Assembly (NCBI GenBank): GCA_051654865.1
Contig: JBOFYV010000024.1
Span: 103,068 to 167,067 of the forward strand
Length of the DNA: 64,000 nt
Reading direction: 5' to 3'
DNA from: JBOFOR01 sp051654865
GTDB lineage: Bacteria; Bacillota; Clostridia; Peptostreptococcales; Peptostreptococcaceae
Part shown: positions 26,380-34,997 of the stretch, piece by piece
Numbering within the stretch: the stretch's first letter is position 1
Layout: every line of letters begins with the position of its first letter
The notes under the pieces: model-generated
The model's database searches: none
What the model saw: the letters and a program-made list of their open reading frames with translations, nothing else
Told to the model about the DNA's origin: nothing
Position numbers and translations under genes: made by a program

Positions 26380-27780
26380 ATGGAAAGTAGAACAGACTTA
26401 ACAAAAGGTAGAATAACTCAAAAACTAGTGAAATTATCACTACCTATAATGGGTACATCATTTATACAGATGGCTTATAATATGATCGATATGATATGGG
26501 TAGGTAAAGTGGGAAGCTCTGCAGTTGCTGCAGTTGGAACAGCAGGTTTTTTCCCATGGCTTGCAATGGCATTCGTTATAATATCTAAAATTGGTGGAGA
26601 GATAAAGGTAGCACAGAGCATAGGTGAGAATAATAAAGATAAAACAAAGTCATATATAAAAGCTGCAATAGAAATAAATATAATATTTTCTATTTTATAT
26701 ACCTTATTTTTAATAGTGTTTAACAGAGGTTTAATAGGAATATTTAGACTAGGAGATGAAAATGTCATAAGTATGGCGAGAACCTTCCTTTATATAATTT
26801 CATTGGGGATGGTATTTTATTTTATAAATCCTGTATTTACAGCTATATTTAATGGTATGGGAAATAGTAAAACTCCATTTAAAATAAATACTGTTGGACT
26901 AATAACTAATATTATATTAGATCCAATACTTATACTAGGATGGTTTGGAGTGCCAAAACTAGGTGTAGCAGGTGCTGCTATTGCTACGGTTATATCGCAA
27001 GTCGTAGTAAGTGCTTTATTTATATATAGGCTGAGAAAAGATAGCGGGGAATACTTTAAAATAAAATTATTTAGAAATATAGAATTTGATTATTATAAAA
27101 TCTTATATAAACTAGGTATGCCAGTAGCATTACAAAGTGGTATGTTTACATTATTTTCAATGGCACTTGGAGTAGTAGTAGCATCTTTTGGGCCTGTTGC
27201 AATAGCTGTACAAAAAGTAGGTTCTCAGATAGAATCTATATCATGGATGACAGCAGAAGGTTTAGCAGTAGCACTTTCAAGTTTTACGGGTCAGAACTAT
27301 GGTGCTAAAAAATATGATAGGGTAAACAAAGGATTTAAAATAACTTTTATAATAGCAGCTATACTCGGAACTATAAATACTCTAATATTAGTATTTTTAG
27401 GTAAAGAAATATTTAGTGTGTTTATACAAGAAAATGACGCTATATATGAAGGAACTATATATTTAAAAATATTAGGTTACTCTCAACTATTTATGTGTCT
27501 AGAAATAATTGCAGCAGGAGCATTTAAGGGACTAGGTAGAACTTATATACCATCTATTATTAGCATTATCTTAACTGGTGCAAGGATACCGGTAGCTTAT
27601 TTATTATCAAGTCCACATATATTAGGACTTAATGGCGTATGGATAAGTATTACCTTAAGTAGTATAGTAAAAGGTTGTATTATGATGGGAATATTTATAC
27701 TGCTATTAAAGAAAGGTAAATTATATATTAAAGGTACTAGTAAAAAACAACTAGTTGAGGATTCACTAGTAGACGGATAA
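26380..27780 (+). CDS. MATE family efflux transporter
   Basis: 466 residues, twelve predicted helices. 'LVKLSLPIMGTSFIQMAYNMIDMIWVGKVGSSAVAAVGTAGFF' and the second-half 'LGMPVALQSGMFTLFSMALGVVVASFGPVAIAVQKVGSQIES' are MATE signatures. It belongs to the DinF/NorM-like group, distinct from the MATE pump at 3.9-5.3 kb. AAGGAGGA lies 5-6 nt before ATG. No regulator is adjacent. Confidence 0.9.
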   Translation: MESRTDLTKGRITQKLVKLSLPIMGTSFIQMAYNMIDMIWVGKVGSSAVAAVGTAGFFPWLAMAFVIISKIGGEIKVAQSIGENNKDKTKSYIKAAIEINIIFSILYTLFLIVFNRGLIGIFRLGDENVISMARTFLYIISLGMVFYFINPVFTAIFNGMGNSKTPFKINTVGLITNIILDPILILGWFGVPKLGVAGAAIATVISQVVVSALFIYRLRKDSGEYFKIKLFRNIEFDYYKILYKLGMPVALQSGMFTLFSMALGVVVASFGPVAIAVQKVGSQIESISWMTAEGLAVALSSFTGQNYGAKKYDRVNKGFKITFIIAAILGTINTLILVFLGKEIFSVFIQENDAIYEGTIYLKILGYSQLFMCLEIIAAGAFKGLGRTYIPSIISIILTGARIPVAYLLSSPHILGLNGVWISITLSSIVKGCIMMGIFILLLKKGKLYIKGTSKKQLVEDSLVDG

Positions 27781-27797
27781 AAAATCCATCTACTAGT
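27765..27797 (+). terminator. Hairpin at the end of the MATE gene
   Basis: 14-bp arms 27765-27778 and 27784-27797 (ACTAGTAGACGGAT / ATCCATCTACTAGT, one G-U pair) overlapping the stop codon; the following T tract is weak. Confidence 0.55.
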
Positions 27798-27859
27798 TTG
27801 ATTTATGTACACAAAAAGATATATAATTATATATATAGCATACTTTTGGGGGTAAGGAT

Positions 27860-28711
27860 ATGGATATAAATAATTATGAATCGCTATGTAACAAGGGCAG
27901 TGCAGAGTACAACGAAGACATAATAGGATTTACACCAAAAGGGATATGGGTATTAGATGGGGCAACAGGACTTAATAATAAAAACCTAGTATCAAATAAA
28001 AGTGATGCAAAATGGTATGTTACTTGGTGGAATGAATACCTTTATAAAAATATAGGACAAGAAAAAAGCTTAAAAGAAATAATTAAAGATGGAATAAGTA
28101 AAATAAAGCAGGAATACTTAGATAAATTAAAAGACAAGAATATTTCAAAGTTAGATCACCCATCAAGTTCTTTGTGTGTGGTTAAATTTCATAAAGATAG
28201 TATAGAATATCTTATCTTTGGAGATTGTGCACTTCATATTAAAATACAAGATAAGACAATAATAATAAAAGATAAAAGATTATGTGAACTAGACAATATA
28301 GTTTATAAACAAATGGAAGGTTTATCTAACTTATATAGATTAACCCATGAAGAAATCAAAAACAAAGTAATGGATACTATAATAAAGAATAGATTAAAGA
28401 AAAACACTCAAGAAGGATATTGGATACTAGGATTTGAAGAAGATGCAGTGGATAATTGTATATATGGAGAAGAAATAATAAATCAAAATATAAGTATAAT
28501 GTTAACTAGTGATGGGTACTCTTGTATAAGTGATAGGTATAAGTTAATAAAAGAGCATAAGTTAATAGAAGAAGTTAAAAATTATGGAGTAGGGAATATA
28601 TATAGTAAGTTAAGAAAATTTGAGGAAGAAGAGTTTTCGGTTAATAGATATCCAAGATTTAAAGTGAAAGATGATTCATCATGTATTTATTTAGAAATTA
28701 ACATAAATTAA
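27860..28711 (+). CDS. PP2C-type serine/threonine phosphatase-like protein
   Basis: 283 residues. PP2C (PPM) motifs are visible in order: 'GSAEYNEDIIGF' (metal-binding Glu/Asp), 'GIWVLDGATGL' (DG pair), 'SSSLCVVKF', 'YLIFGDCALHI' (GD), 'IMLTSDGYSC' (SDG) and 'KVKDDSSCIYLEI' (DD). It should be a Mn2+/Mg2+-dependent phosphatase in the cytoplasm; there is no membrane or sensor domain. No Ser/Thr kinase is next to it. It sits 23 nt before a glycosyltransferase gene with no terminator between, so the two are co-transcribed. The target is unknown. Confidence 0.8.
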   Translation: MDINNYESLCNKGSAEYNEDIIGFTPKGIWVLDGATGLNNKNLVSNKSDAKWYVTWWNEYLYKNIGQEKSLKEIIKDGISKIKQEYLDKLKDKNISKLDHPSSSLCVVKFHKDSIEYLIFGDCALHIKIQDKTIIIKDKRLCELDNIVYKQMEGLSNLYRLTHEEIKNKVMDTIIKNRLKKNTQEGYWILGFEEDAVDNCIYGEEIINQNISIMLTSDGYSCISDRYKLIKEHKLIEEVKNYGVGNIYSKLRKFEEEEFSVNRYPRFKVKDDSSCIYLEININ

Positions 28712-28734
28712 ATAAGACTTAAAGGGGAATAAAA

Positions 28735-29946
28735 ATGAAGATTTTACACATAACGACTCAAAAACCAAATAGCACAGGTAGTGGAACTTATATGTGTGCA
28801 ATAGTAAAGGGATTTAAGAAAGTAGGATATGAGCAAGCAATAATAGCAGGAATAGACAAAAAAGATAATAAAGAAACTCCTATAGAGAATGTAGAGTATT
28901 ATCCAGTATTATATAATACTTCTGAGTTACCTTTTAGTGTTTTAGGTATGAGTGATGTGATGCCATACTCAAGTACAAGGTATAAAGATTTAAATTGTAC
29001 TCAAATAAAAATGCTTAAAGAAGGTTTTAAAACTCAAATAATAAAAGCAGTTAAAAACTTTAATCCTGATATTGTAATTTGTCATCATTTATACTTATTA
29101 ACAGCATATGTAAGGGAATTAGTAAATCATATTCCAGTAGTAGGCATATGTCATGGAACTTGTTTAATGCAATTAACAAGCCATAATCTTGAAAGAGAGT
29201 ATATATCATCAAATATAAAAAAATTAGATAAAGTATTTGCACTACACGAAGAACAGAGAAAAGATATAATTAAATTATTTGATATGAATGAAGAGAAGGT
29301 TTGTGTGTTAGGAAGTGGATATGATGAAGAAATTTTCTTTAATAATGATAGACAATTGTCATACAACAATATAAATGTAACCTATGCTGGTAAGATTGCA
29401 AAACTAAAAGGTGTAAAATCATTGATTAAGTGTTTAGATAAATTAGAGTACAATAAAAATTTATTGAATATAAATATTATAGGAGATGGGCATGATACAT
29501 CTGAATATGAAGAAATACTAGGACTAGCAAAAGAAAGTAACTTTAAGATAAATTTCTTAGGTAAAATTAATCAAATAGATTTAGCTAAAGTTTTCAGAGA
29601 ATCTCATTTATTTATACTACCTTCATTCTTTGAAGGACTACCACTAGTGGTAATAGAAGCATTAGCAAGTGGGTGTAATGTAGTAACTACAGATATAAAA
29701 GGAGTAAAAGAGTGGATAGGTGAAGAGATAAATAATAGTGGCAAAATTGATTATATAAATTTGCCTAATATGAAAGCATTAGGAGTTCCTTATGAAGAAG
29801 AAATAAATGATTTTGAGTGCAGATTAGCATTAAGTATAAATAACATGTTAAATAGCATTACAAAACAAAATAGTAGAAATAAGATATTAGATATGAAAGA
29901 TAAAACTTGGTCTGGGTTATGCAAAAGACTTGAAAATATGATATAA
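28735..29946 (+). CDS. Glycosyltransferase family 4
   Basis: 403 residues in two Rossmann-like lobes (GT-B fold). The N-lobe has 'HITTQKPNSTGSGTYMCAIVKGFKKVGYE', where the Gly-rich loop meets the donor. The C-lobe has 'VTYAGKIAKLKGVKSLIKCL', 'INIIGDGHD' and the GT4 hallmark 'LPSFFEGLPLVVIEALASG' with the EX7E pattern. It transfers a sugar from a nucleotide donor to an unknown acceptor. There are no membrane segments. Its only partner in the unit is the PP2C-like phosphatase. Confidence 0.88.
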   Translation: MKILHITTQKPNSTGSGTYMCAIVKGFKKVGYEQAIIAGIDKKDNKETPIENVEYYPVLYNTSELPFSVLGMSDVMPYSSTRYKDLNCTQIKMLKEGFKTQIIKAVKNFNPDIVICHHLYLLTAYVRELVNHIPVVGICHGTCLMQLTSHNLEREYISSNIKKLDKVFALHEEQRKDIIKLFDMNEEKVCVLGSGYDEEIFFNNDRQLSYNNINVTYAGKIAKLKGVKSLIKCLDKLEYNKNLLNINIIGDGHDTSEYEEILGLAKESNFKINFLGKINQIDLAKVFRESHLFILPSFFEGLPLVVIEALASGCNVVTTDIKGVKEWIGEEINNSGKIDYINLPNMKALGVPYEEEINDFECRLALSINNMLNSITKQNSRNKILDMKDKTWSGLCKRLENMI

Positions 29947-29948
29947 AT

Positions 29949-29985
29949 AAAAGCCATAGATAACATTAGTATCTATGGCTTTTGT
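29949..29985 (+). terminator. Rho-independent terminator
   Basis: Perfect 14-bp arms 29949-29962 and 29970-29983 (AAAAGCCATAGATA and complement). Confidence 0.85.
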
Positions 29986-30119
29986 CATTATAAAGAAAGT
30001 TCAATTTAAATATAGAAAATATCTATACAATGATATTTAGATATAGAAAATCATTATAACTGAATATATGGTAAAAAATGTATAATTAATAGTGAATAAA
30101 CAAATAAAAGGGGATTAAT

Positions 30120-31295
30120 ATGATAAATTTACCAGAAAAGTTTGAGGAGTTTGCAGAAGCAAGAAGAAATGGATTTATACAAGTAAAAGAGTTAAAGGAA
30201 AAAGGAGAAAAAGTAGCAGGTGTATTTTGTGCATTTACGCCAGTAGAAATACCATTAGCAGCAGGATTAAAAACAGTAACTGTATGTGGTGTAAGTGAAG
30301 AGCCAATAAAAGATGCAGAAAAAATACTTCCAAGAAACTTATGTCCACTTATAAAATCAAGCTTTGGTCATGCTATAACAGATAGCTGTCCATACATATA
30401 TTTCTCAGATTTATTAATAGCAGAAACTACTTGCGATGGTAAAAAGAAAATGTATGAGGAACTAGGAAAAATAAAAGATCTTCACCTTATGCATTTACCT
30501 AATACAAAATATAGCGACTTTGGATATAAATTATGGAAGAATGAATTAGAAGTATTAAAAAATGAAATTGAAAATAAGTTTAATGTTAAAATAACAGATG
30601 ATAAATTAAAAGAAGCTATAAAAGATAAAAATGAAGAAAGAAGATTACTTCAAGAATTTTATGGTCTATCTAAGATGACACCACCTCCGATGAGTGGATT
30701 TGATATGCATAATGTACTTCAAAATATAGGTTTTAAATTTGATAGGGTTCTTATGAAAAGCGAGCTTAGAGAATTAACAGATGAGATTAAACAAAAATAT
30801 GAAGATGGAAATAGACCAATAAGTAATGATAAAGCTAGGATATTAATCACAGGATGCCCAATAGGTGGAGTAGCAGAAAAAGTAATAAAAACACTAGAAG
30901 AAAGTGGAGCTGTAGTTGTAGCATTTGAAAATTGTGGAGGAATAAAATCAAACAACGAATTAGTAGATGAAAGTAATAAAGATTTGATGGATGCAATAGC
31001 AAGAAAATATATAAATATACCTTGTTCTTGTATGAGTAATAATAATGGAAGAATAAAACTTATAGATGAAATAATAAAAGATTATAAGATAGATGGTGTA
31101 GTAGATGTAATACTTCAAGCGTGCCATACTTTTAATGTAGAAAGTTATCAAATAAAGAACCACTTGAAAGAAAAAGAAATTCCATTTATGGCAATAGAAA
31201 CTGATTATTCCAAATCAGACATAGAACAATTAAGAACAAGATTTGAAGCTTTTGTAGAAATGATAGATGTGGAGAGAGAGAAATGTACAGTATAG
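30120..31295 (+). CDS. Double-cubane-cluster anaerobic reductase (HgdB/YjiM-like)
   Basis: 391 residues, 2-hydroxyacyl-CoA dehydratase D-component fold. Candidate cluster cysteines: Cys37 in 'VFCAFTPVE', and those in 'NLCPLIKSS', 'DSCPYIYFSD', 'AETTCDGKKKMYE', 'TGCPIGG', 'FENCGGIKS' and 'IPCSCMSN'. The single-subunit form next to one activase matches the double-cubane cluster proteins (DCCP; YjiM of E. coli), which hold an [8Fe-9S] cluster and carry out ATP-dependent low-potential reductions. A true dehydratase would need a second HgdA/B-like subunit, which is absent. It overlaps the activase gene by 13 nt. The natural substrate is unknown; the downstream importer suggests a transported one. 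Confidence 0.88.
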   Translation: MINLPEKFEEFAEARRNGFIQVKELKEKGEKVAGVFCAFTPVEIPLAAGLKTVTVCGVSEEPIKDAEKILPRNLCPLIKSSFGHAITDSCPYIYFSDLLIAETTCDGKKKMYEELGKIKDLHLMHLPNTKYSDFGYKLWKNELEVLKNEIENKFNVKITDDKLKEAIKDKNEERRLLQEFYGLSKMTPPPMSGFDMHNVLQNIGFKFDRVLMKSELRELTDEIKQKYEDGNRPISNDKARILITGCPIGGVAEKVIKTLEESGAVVVAFENCGGIKSNNELVDESNKDLMDAIARKYINIPCSCMSNNNGRIKLIDEIIKDYKIDGVVDVILQACHTFNVESYQIKNHLKEKEIPFMAIETDYSKSDIEQLRTRFEAFVEMIDVEREKCTV

Positions 31296-32038
31296 GAATA
31301 GATTCAGGCTCAGTAGCAACAAAAGGGGTATTATTTGATGGTGAAAATATAGTTAAAAAAGTCATAATACCTACAGGATGGAGTCCTAAAAAAGCCTCAC
31401 AAGAAGTACTAGATGAACTAATAGAAGATGTAGATATGAATAAAGTGAAAAAAGTAGTAGGAACAGGTTATGGTAGAGTTAGTATGGATTTTGTAGATAA
31501 GAAAGTAACTGAAATTACTTGTCATGCTAAAGGAATACATTTTCTAAATAACAATATAAGAACTATTCTAGATGTAGGAGGCCAGGATAGTAAAGTAATA
31601 AGCTTAGATAAAGATGGAAATGTATCAAATTTTATAATGAATGACAAATGTGCAGCAGGTACAGGACGATTTTTACAAGTTACATCAACTTTACTTGGTA
31701 GTGATGTTGAAAATATAGACAAATTTGCAGTCAATAGTAGTCCACAAAATATATCCAGTATGTGTACTGTATTTGCCGAGTCAGAAATTATAAGTTTGTT
31801 AGCACAGGATGTAAGTAAAGAATCGATCGCTGCAGGAATACTGTTATCAATTGCTAATAAATCATCATCAATGTTGTCTAAAGTAGATATAACTGAACAA
31901 GTTGCATTCACAGGAGGAGTAGCAAAAAGTAAGGTATTAGTTAGTATGCTAGAAGGTATAACTAAGAAAGATATATTTACAGCAGAAGATACACAAATCA
32001 TAGGAGCTCTAGGAGCTGCTGTTATAGGGTACAAATAA
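31283..32038 (+). CDS. ATP-dependent activase of the double-cubane reductase (YjiL/HgdC-like)
   Basis: 251 residues of the BadF/BadG/BcrA/BcrD ATPase family with an ASKHA fold. 'GIDSGSVATKG' and 'DVGGQDSKVI' are phosphate loops. 'NDKCAAGTGRF' and 'SSMCTVFAESE' supply the two cysteines per monomer that bridge a [4Fe-4S] cluster in the homodimer; 'FTGGVAKS' is the adenosine loop. It injects low-potential electrons into the reductase upon ATP hydrolysis. Its coupling by a 13-nt overlap to the reductase gene supports an exclusive partnership. Confidence 0.9.
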   Translation: MYSIGIDSGSVATKGVLFDGENIVKKVIIPTGWSPKKASQEVLDELIEDVDMNKVKKVVGTGYGRVSMDFVDKKVTEITCHAKGIHFLNNNIRTILDVGGQDSKVISLDKDGNVSNFIMNDKCAAGTGRFLQVTSTLLGSDVENIDKFAVNSSPQNISSMCTVFAESEIISLLAQDVSKESIAAGILLSIANKSSSMLSKVDITEQVAFTGGVAKSKVLVSMLEGITKKDIFTAEDTQIIGALGAAVIGYK

Positions 32039-32089
32039 AACAAATACAGAGGAATTTGTATATTAATAAACAATTAGCGAGGGCGAATT

Positions 32090-33235
32090 ATGATTAAAAA
32101 ATTAATAACATCAACACTAGCACTTTGTATAGCAATAGGTATTACAGGGTGTAGTTCGACACAAGGACAAGAAGATAAAGTAAATGATACTACTACAGAT
32201 AAGTTTAAAGTAGGGATAGTAACACCTACGGTATCAGTAAGTGAAGATGAGTTTAGAGCGGCACAAAATATGAAAGAAAAATATCCTCAAATAGTAGAAC
32301 ATGTAACACTTCCAGAAAACTTTAACTCAGAAATAGAAACTGCCATAAGCCAAATAGTTAGCTTAGCAGATGATGAAAGTATGAAGGCTATAGTAGTAGT
32401 ATCGGGGCAATCAGGATTATTACCTGCACTTCAGCAAGTAAAAGAAAAAAGAAGTGATATTATAACAATAACAGCTCCAATATGGGATGATCCAGAATTA
32501 ATGAGTAAATACATAGATATAAACCTAGATGCAAATTGGGCAAAAAGAGGAGAATTAATAGTCCAAGAAGCTAAACAAATGGGAGCTAAAACGTTTATAC
32601 ATTATTCTTTCCCAACTCATTTATCCAAAGAGAGTGTAGCAACAAGAAGAGATACGATGAAAGCGACATGTGAAGAGTTAGGATTAGAGTTTGTAGAAAT
32701 TATGACTCCAGACCCTCAAACAGGCCAAGGACCTACACCAATGCAACAATTTTTAAAGGAAGATATACCTAGACAAATTGAAAAGTATGGACCTGAAACT
32801 AATATATTTGGGTCTAATTGTCCAATGTATGATGTAATAATAGATGAAGCGCTAGATTTAAAGTATAAAGTAGCAGAACAGTGTTGTCCAACGCCTACTC
32901 AAGCATTCCCAACAGTACTTAATCTTGAGATAGCACCAGAGGATTCTCAAAACTTTGATAAAATGAATGAAATGATATCAGAGGAAGTAAATAAAGCAGG
33001 AGTATCTGGTAATTTAGGAGGATGGCCTATGCCTATGACTGTGTTTTTACCAGAGTTTGCAGTTGAATTAGGTATAGAAATGGTTGAAAAAGGTCTTAAT
33101 AAAGATGATGTTATGACTTCTGAGTATTTAGAAAAATTTGCGAAGGATAACTTTGATATAGAGGTTGACTTTGACAAATTAAATGAAAAAACTAGTAATT
33201 ATCAACTAATGGTAATGAAACATTTAGTATATTAA
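32090..33235 (+). CDS. DUF3798 lipoprotein, substrate-binding protein of the ABC importer
   Basis: 381 residues. A lipoprotein signal ends in lipobox 'ITGC' (Cys21). The mature part has a periplasmic-binding-protein shape: 'KVGIVTPTVSVSEDEFRAAQ', 'MKAIVVVSGQSGLLPALQQV', 'DIITITAPIWDDPELMSK', 'KTFIHYSFPTHLS', 'NIFGSNCPMYDVIIDEAL'. This is the DUF3798 family. Because it precedes one ABC ATPase and two permeases of the sugar/nucleoside type, it is very probably their binding protein. The conserved-looking Cys pair in 'AEQCCPTPTQ' and Cys in 'SNCPMYD' could touch the ligand. The ligand is unknown. Confidence 0.8.
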   Translation: MIKKLITSTLALCIAIGITGCSSTQGQEDKVNDTTTDKFKVGIVTPTVSVSEDEFRAAQNMKEKYPQIVEHVTLPENFNSEIETAISQIVSLADDESMKAIVVVSGQSGLLPALQQVKEKRSDIITITAPIWDDPELMSKYIDINLDANWAKRGELIVQEAKQMGAKTFIHYSFPTHLSKESVATRRDTMKATCEELGLEFVEIMTPDPQTGQGPTPMQQFLKEDIPRQIEKYGPETNIFGSNCPMYDVIIDEALDLKYKVAEQCCPTPTQAFPTVLNLEIAPEDSQNFDKMNEMISEEVNKAGVSGNLGGWPMPMTVFLPEFAVELGIEMVEKGLNKDDVMTSEYLEKFAKDNFDIEVDFDKLNEKTSNYQLMVMKHLVY

Positions 33236-33240
33236 AAAAT

Positions 33241-33381
33241 ACCCATATTAATCGATGATGGCAAAACATTATACTGTTTTTCAACTGTATGTAGCCCGCG
33301 AAGAGTAAACTCTCTTCGCTCATAATCTATATATGGTGTGAATCGTATTAAAAGATGATGCTATCAACGACTGATATGGGA
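33241..33381 (+). ncRNA. Candidate structured RNA (four-way junction) between lipoprotein and ABC ATPase genes
   Basis: A closing stem P1 pairs 33242-33254 with 33368-33380 (CCCATATTAATCG / CGACTGATATGGG, 12 of 13 positions paired with one G-U). Inside are P2 33260-33296 (GGC/GCC, AC/GT, ATAC/GTAT with bulges), P3 33298-33305 with 33312-33319 (GCGAAGAG / CTCTTCGC, perfect), and P4 33321-33328 with 33353-33360 (CATAATCT / AGATGATG, 7 of 8). It ends 24 nt before the ATPase start and has no terminator tail, so a translational switch or a processing/stability element is more likely than attenuation. I recognise no known riboswitch consensus in it. The fold was derived by eye. Confidence 0.55.
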
Positions 33382-33404
33382 TTTTATACATATAAGGAGA
33401 TAGG

Positions 33405-34997
33405 ATGTTAAGAGCAGATAATTTGAGTAAGCAGTTTGGTGGTGTTTATGCACTTAAGGGGATTGATTTTGAGGTTGGCAAAGGTGAGGTTCATGGGCTT
33501 GTTGGGGCTAATGGCTCTGGTAAGAGTACTTTGTTGAATATTTTATTTGGAGATAGGAAGATTCAAGATACTGGGGGATATTCTGGTGAGGTTTTTATTG
33601 ATGGTAAAAAGGTTAATATAGATAATACTATATCGGCTATTAGTTATGGTATTGGTAAGGTTTATCAGGAGTTTGCTCTTGTTGAGAATATGGATATTGC
33701 ATCGAACGTTAAGATTAATAATGAAAATGTATATAAGTTTACTAAAAAAATAGCTACCGATAGTTTTGCCTATATTGATAAGAGACAAAATCATATCGAT
33801 GCTAAGAATATTTTTAATAAATTTAATATTGATATAAATACAAGAAATCATATAAAAGATGTGTCGATAAATATAAAGCAGTTTGTTGAAATTGCTAGGG
33901 AAATTGATAAGAAAGATTTAAAACTTTTGCTACTTGATGAGCCAACTGCTTGTCTTAATAAAGAGGACGCTTCAACATTTATAAATATTATAAAAATACT
34001 AAGAGATAAAGGTATATCTATAATATTTATCTCTCATAGGTTAGATGAAATAGTGGAGCTATGTGACAAAGTAACAGTATTAAGAGATGGGTGTGTTGTA
34101 TCTAGATATGAAAAAAATGAGTTTTGTGTAGAAAAAATAGCAATAGATATGATTGGTAAAAAGATTATTAAAACTACTAAAAATAATGATTATAGGAATA
34201 TAGATTATAACATTAATAAGAAACTAATTAGTTTTAATAATTTAAATATATATGATGATAATAAAGTTTTTGAAGATATAAATATAGATATATATGAAGG
34301 TGAAATACTTGGTATAACAAGCCTTGCAGGTCATGGTCACACTATAATTCCAAATAGTATAATGGGTATATATCAAACCAATGGTGATGTTTTATATAAT
34401 GGAGATACTCTCAATTTAAATACACCTCACAAAACTATTCAAAAAGGTATAGTGATGATCCCAGAAGAAAGAAAAGAAATGGGGGTACTGTTAGATAGTA
34501 GTGTAAAAGAAAACATCATATTTACTTCTCTTTATAGTAAGAATAATTTTTTAAAGTTCCCAAGATTAAAAGGTTTGTCGTTTTTAGATGAGAAAAATAT
34601 AAATATTTATGTAGATAATTACATTAAAGAGTTTAATATTAAATGCAGCTCAAAAAAGCAATATATGAAAGAGCTAAGCGGTGGCAATCAACAAAAAATA
34701 TGTATAGCAAGAGCTCTTTTAACTGAGCCTAAGGTGTTATTTATATCAGAACCAACAAGGGGAATTGATATTTATTCTAAAGAAATTATACTTAAAATGC
34801 TACTTGAAACTAATAAAAATTATGATACAACTATAGTAATATCATCAAGTGAAATAGATGAACTTAAAAGAGTGTGTGACAGAATTATAGTAATGTATGA
34901 GGGTAAAGTTTTTGATGAATTTTCTCCTAGTGAAGATGATGAAGTTTTTAGTTTAGCTATTTCAGGTAAAAGGAGGGGCAGTTATGAGAAAAACTAA
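33405..34997 (+). CDS. ABC importer double ATP-binding protein (RbsA/YufO-type)
   Basis: 530 residues with two nucleotide-binding domains. NBD1 has Walker A 'GANGSGKSTLL' and Walker B 'LLLLDEPTACLN', but its signature reads 'VSINIKQFVEIARE' instead of LSGGQ. NBD2 has an intact signature 'LSGGNQQKICIARAL', but its Walker A is lost ('SLAGHGHTIIPNS') and Walker B reads 'LFISEPTRGID' with Ser for Asp. Only the site formed by NBD1 Walker motifs and NBD2 signature looks competent. It energises the two permeases that follow; its end overlaps the first by 14 nt. The first roughly 500 bp favour G/T-ending codons (GTT, GGT, GAG) unlike the neighbours. Confidence 0.9.
   Translation: MLRADNLSKQFGGVYALKGIDFEVGKGEVHGLVGANGSGKSTLLNILFGDRKIQDTGGYSGEVFIDGKKVNIDNTISAISYGIGKVYQEFALVENMDIASNVKINNENVYKFTKKIATDSFAYIDKRQNHIDAKNIFNKFNIDINTRNHIKDVSINIKQFVEIAREIDKKDLKLLLLDEPTACLNKEDASTFINIIKILRDKGISIIFISHRLDEIVELCDKVTVLRDGCVVSRYEKNEFCVEKIAIDMIGKKIIKTTKNNDYRNIDYNINKKLISFNNLNIYDDNKVFEDINIDIYEGEILGITSLAGHGHTIIPNSIMGIYQTNGDVLYNGDTLNLNTPHKTIQKGIVMIPEERKEMGVLLDSSVKENIIFTSLYSKNNFLKFPRLKGLSFLDEKNINIYVDNYIKEFNIKCSSKKQYMKELSGGNQQKICIARALLTEPKVLFISEPTRGIDIYSKEIILKMLLETNKNYDTTIVISSSEIDELKRVCDRIIVMYEGKVFDEFSPSEDDEVFSLAISGKRRGSYEKN

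Noticed and set aside
30120..32038. Reductase and activase considered as a 2-hydroxyglutaryl-CoA dehydratase system
   Set aside because: A dehydratase needs two related subunits plus the activase; only one HgdB-like subunit is present and no CoA-transferase or acyl-CoA dehydrogenase is nearby, so the double-cubane type fits better.
33241..33381. Structured region considered as a cobalamin, SAM, TPP, purine, T-box or c-di-GMP riboswitch
   Set aside because: None of the core consensus boxes I know for these classes is present, and it has no terminator, so it is listed only as an unassigned structured RNA.
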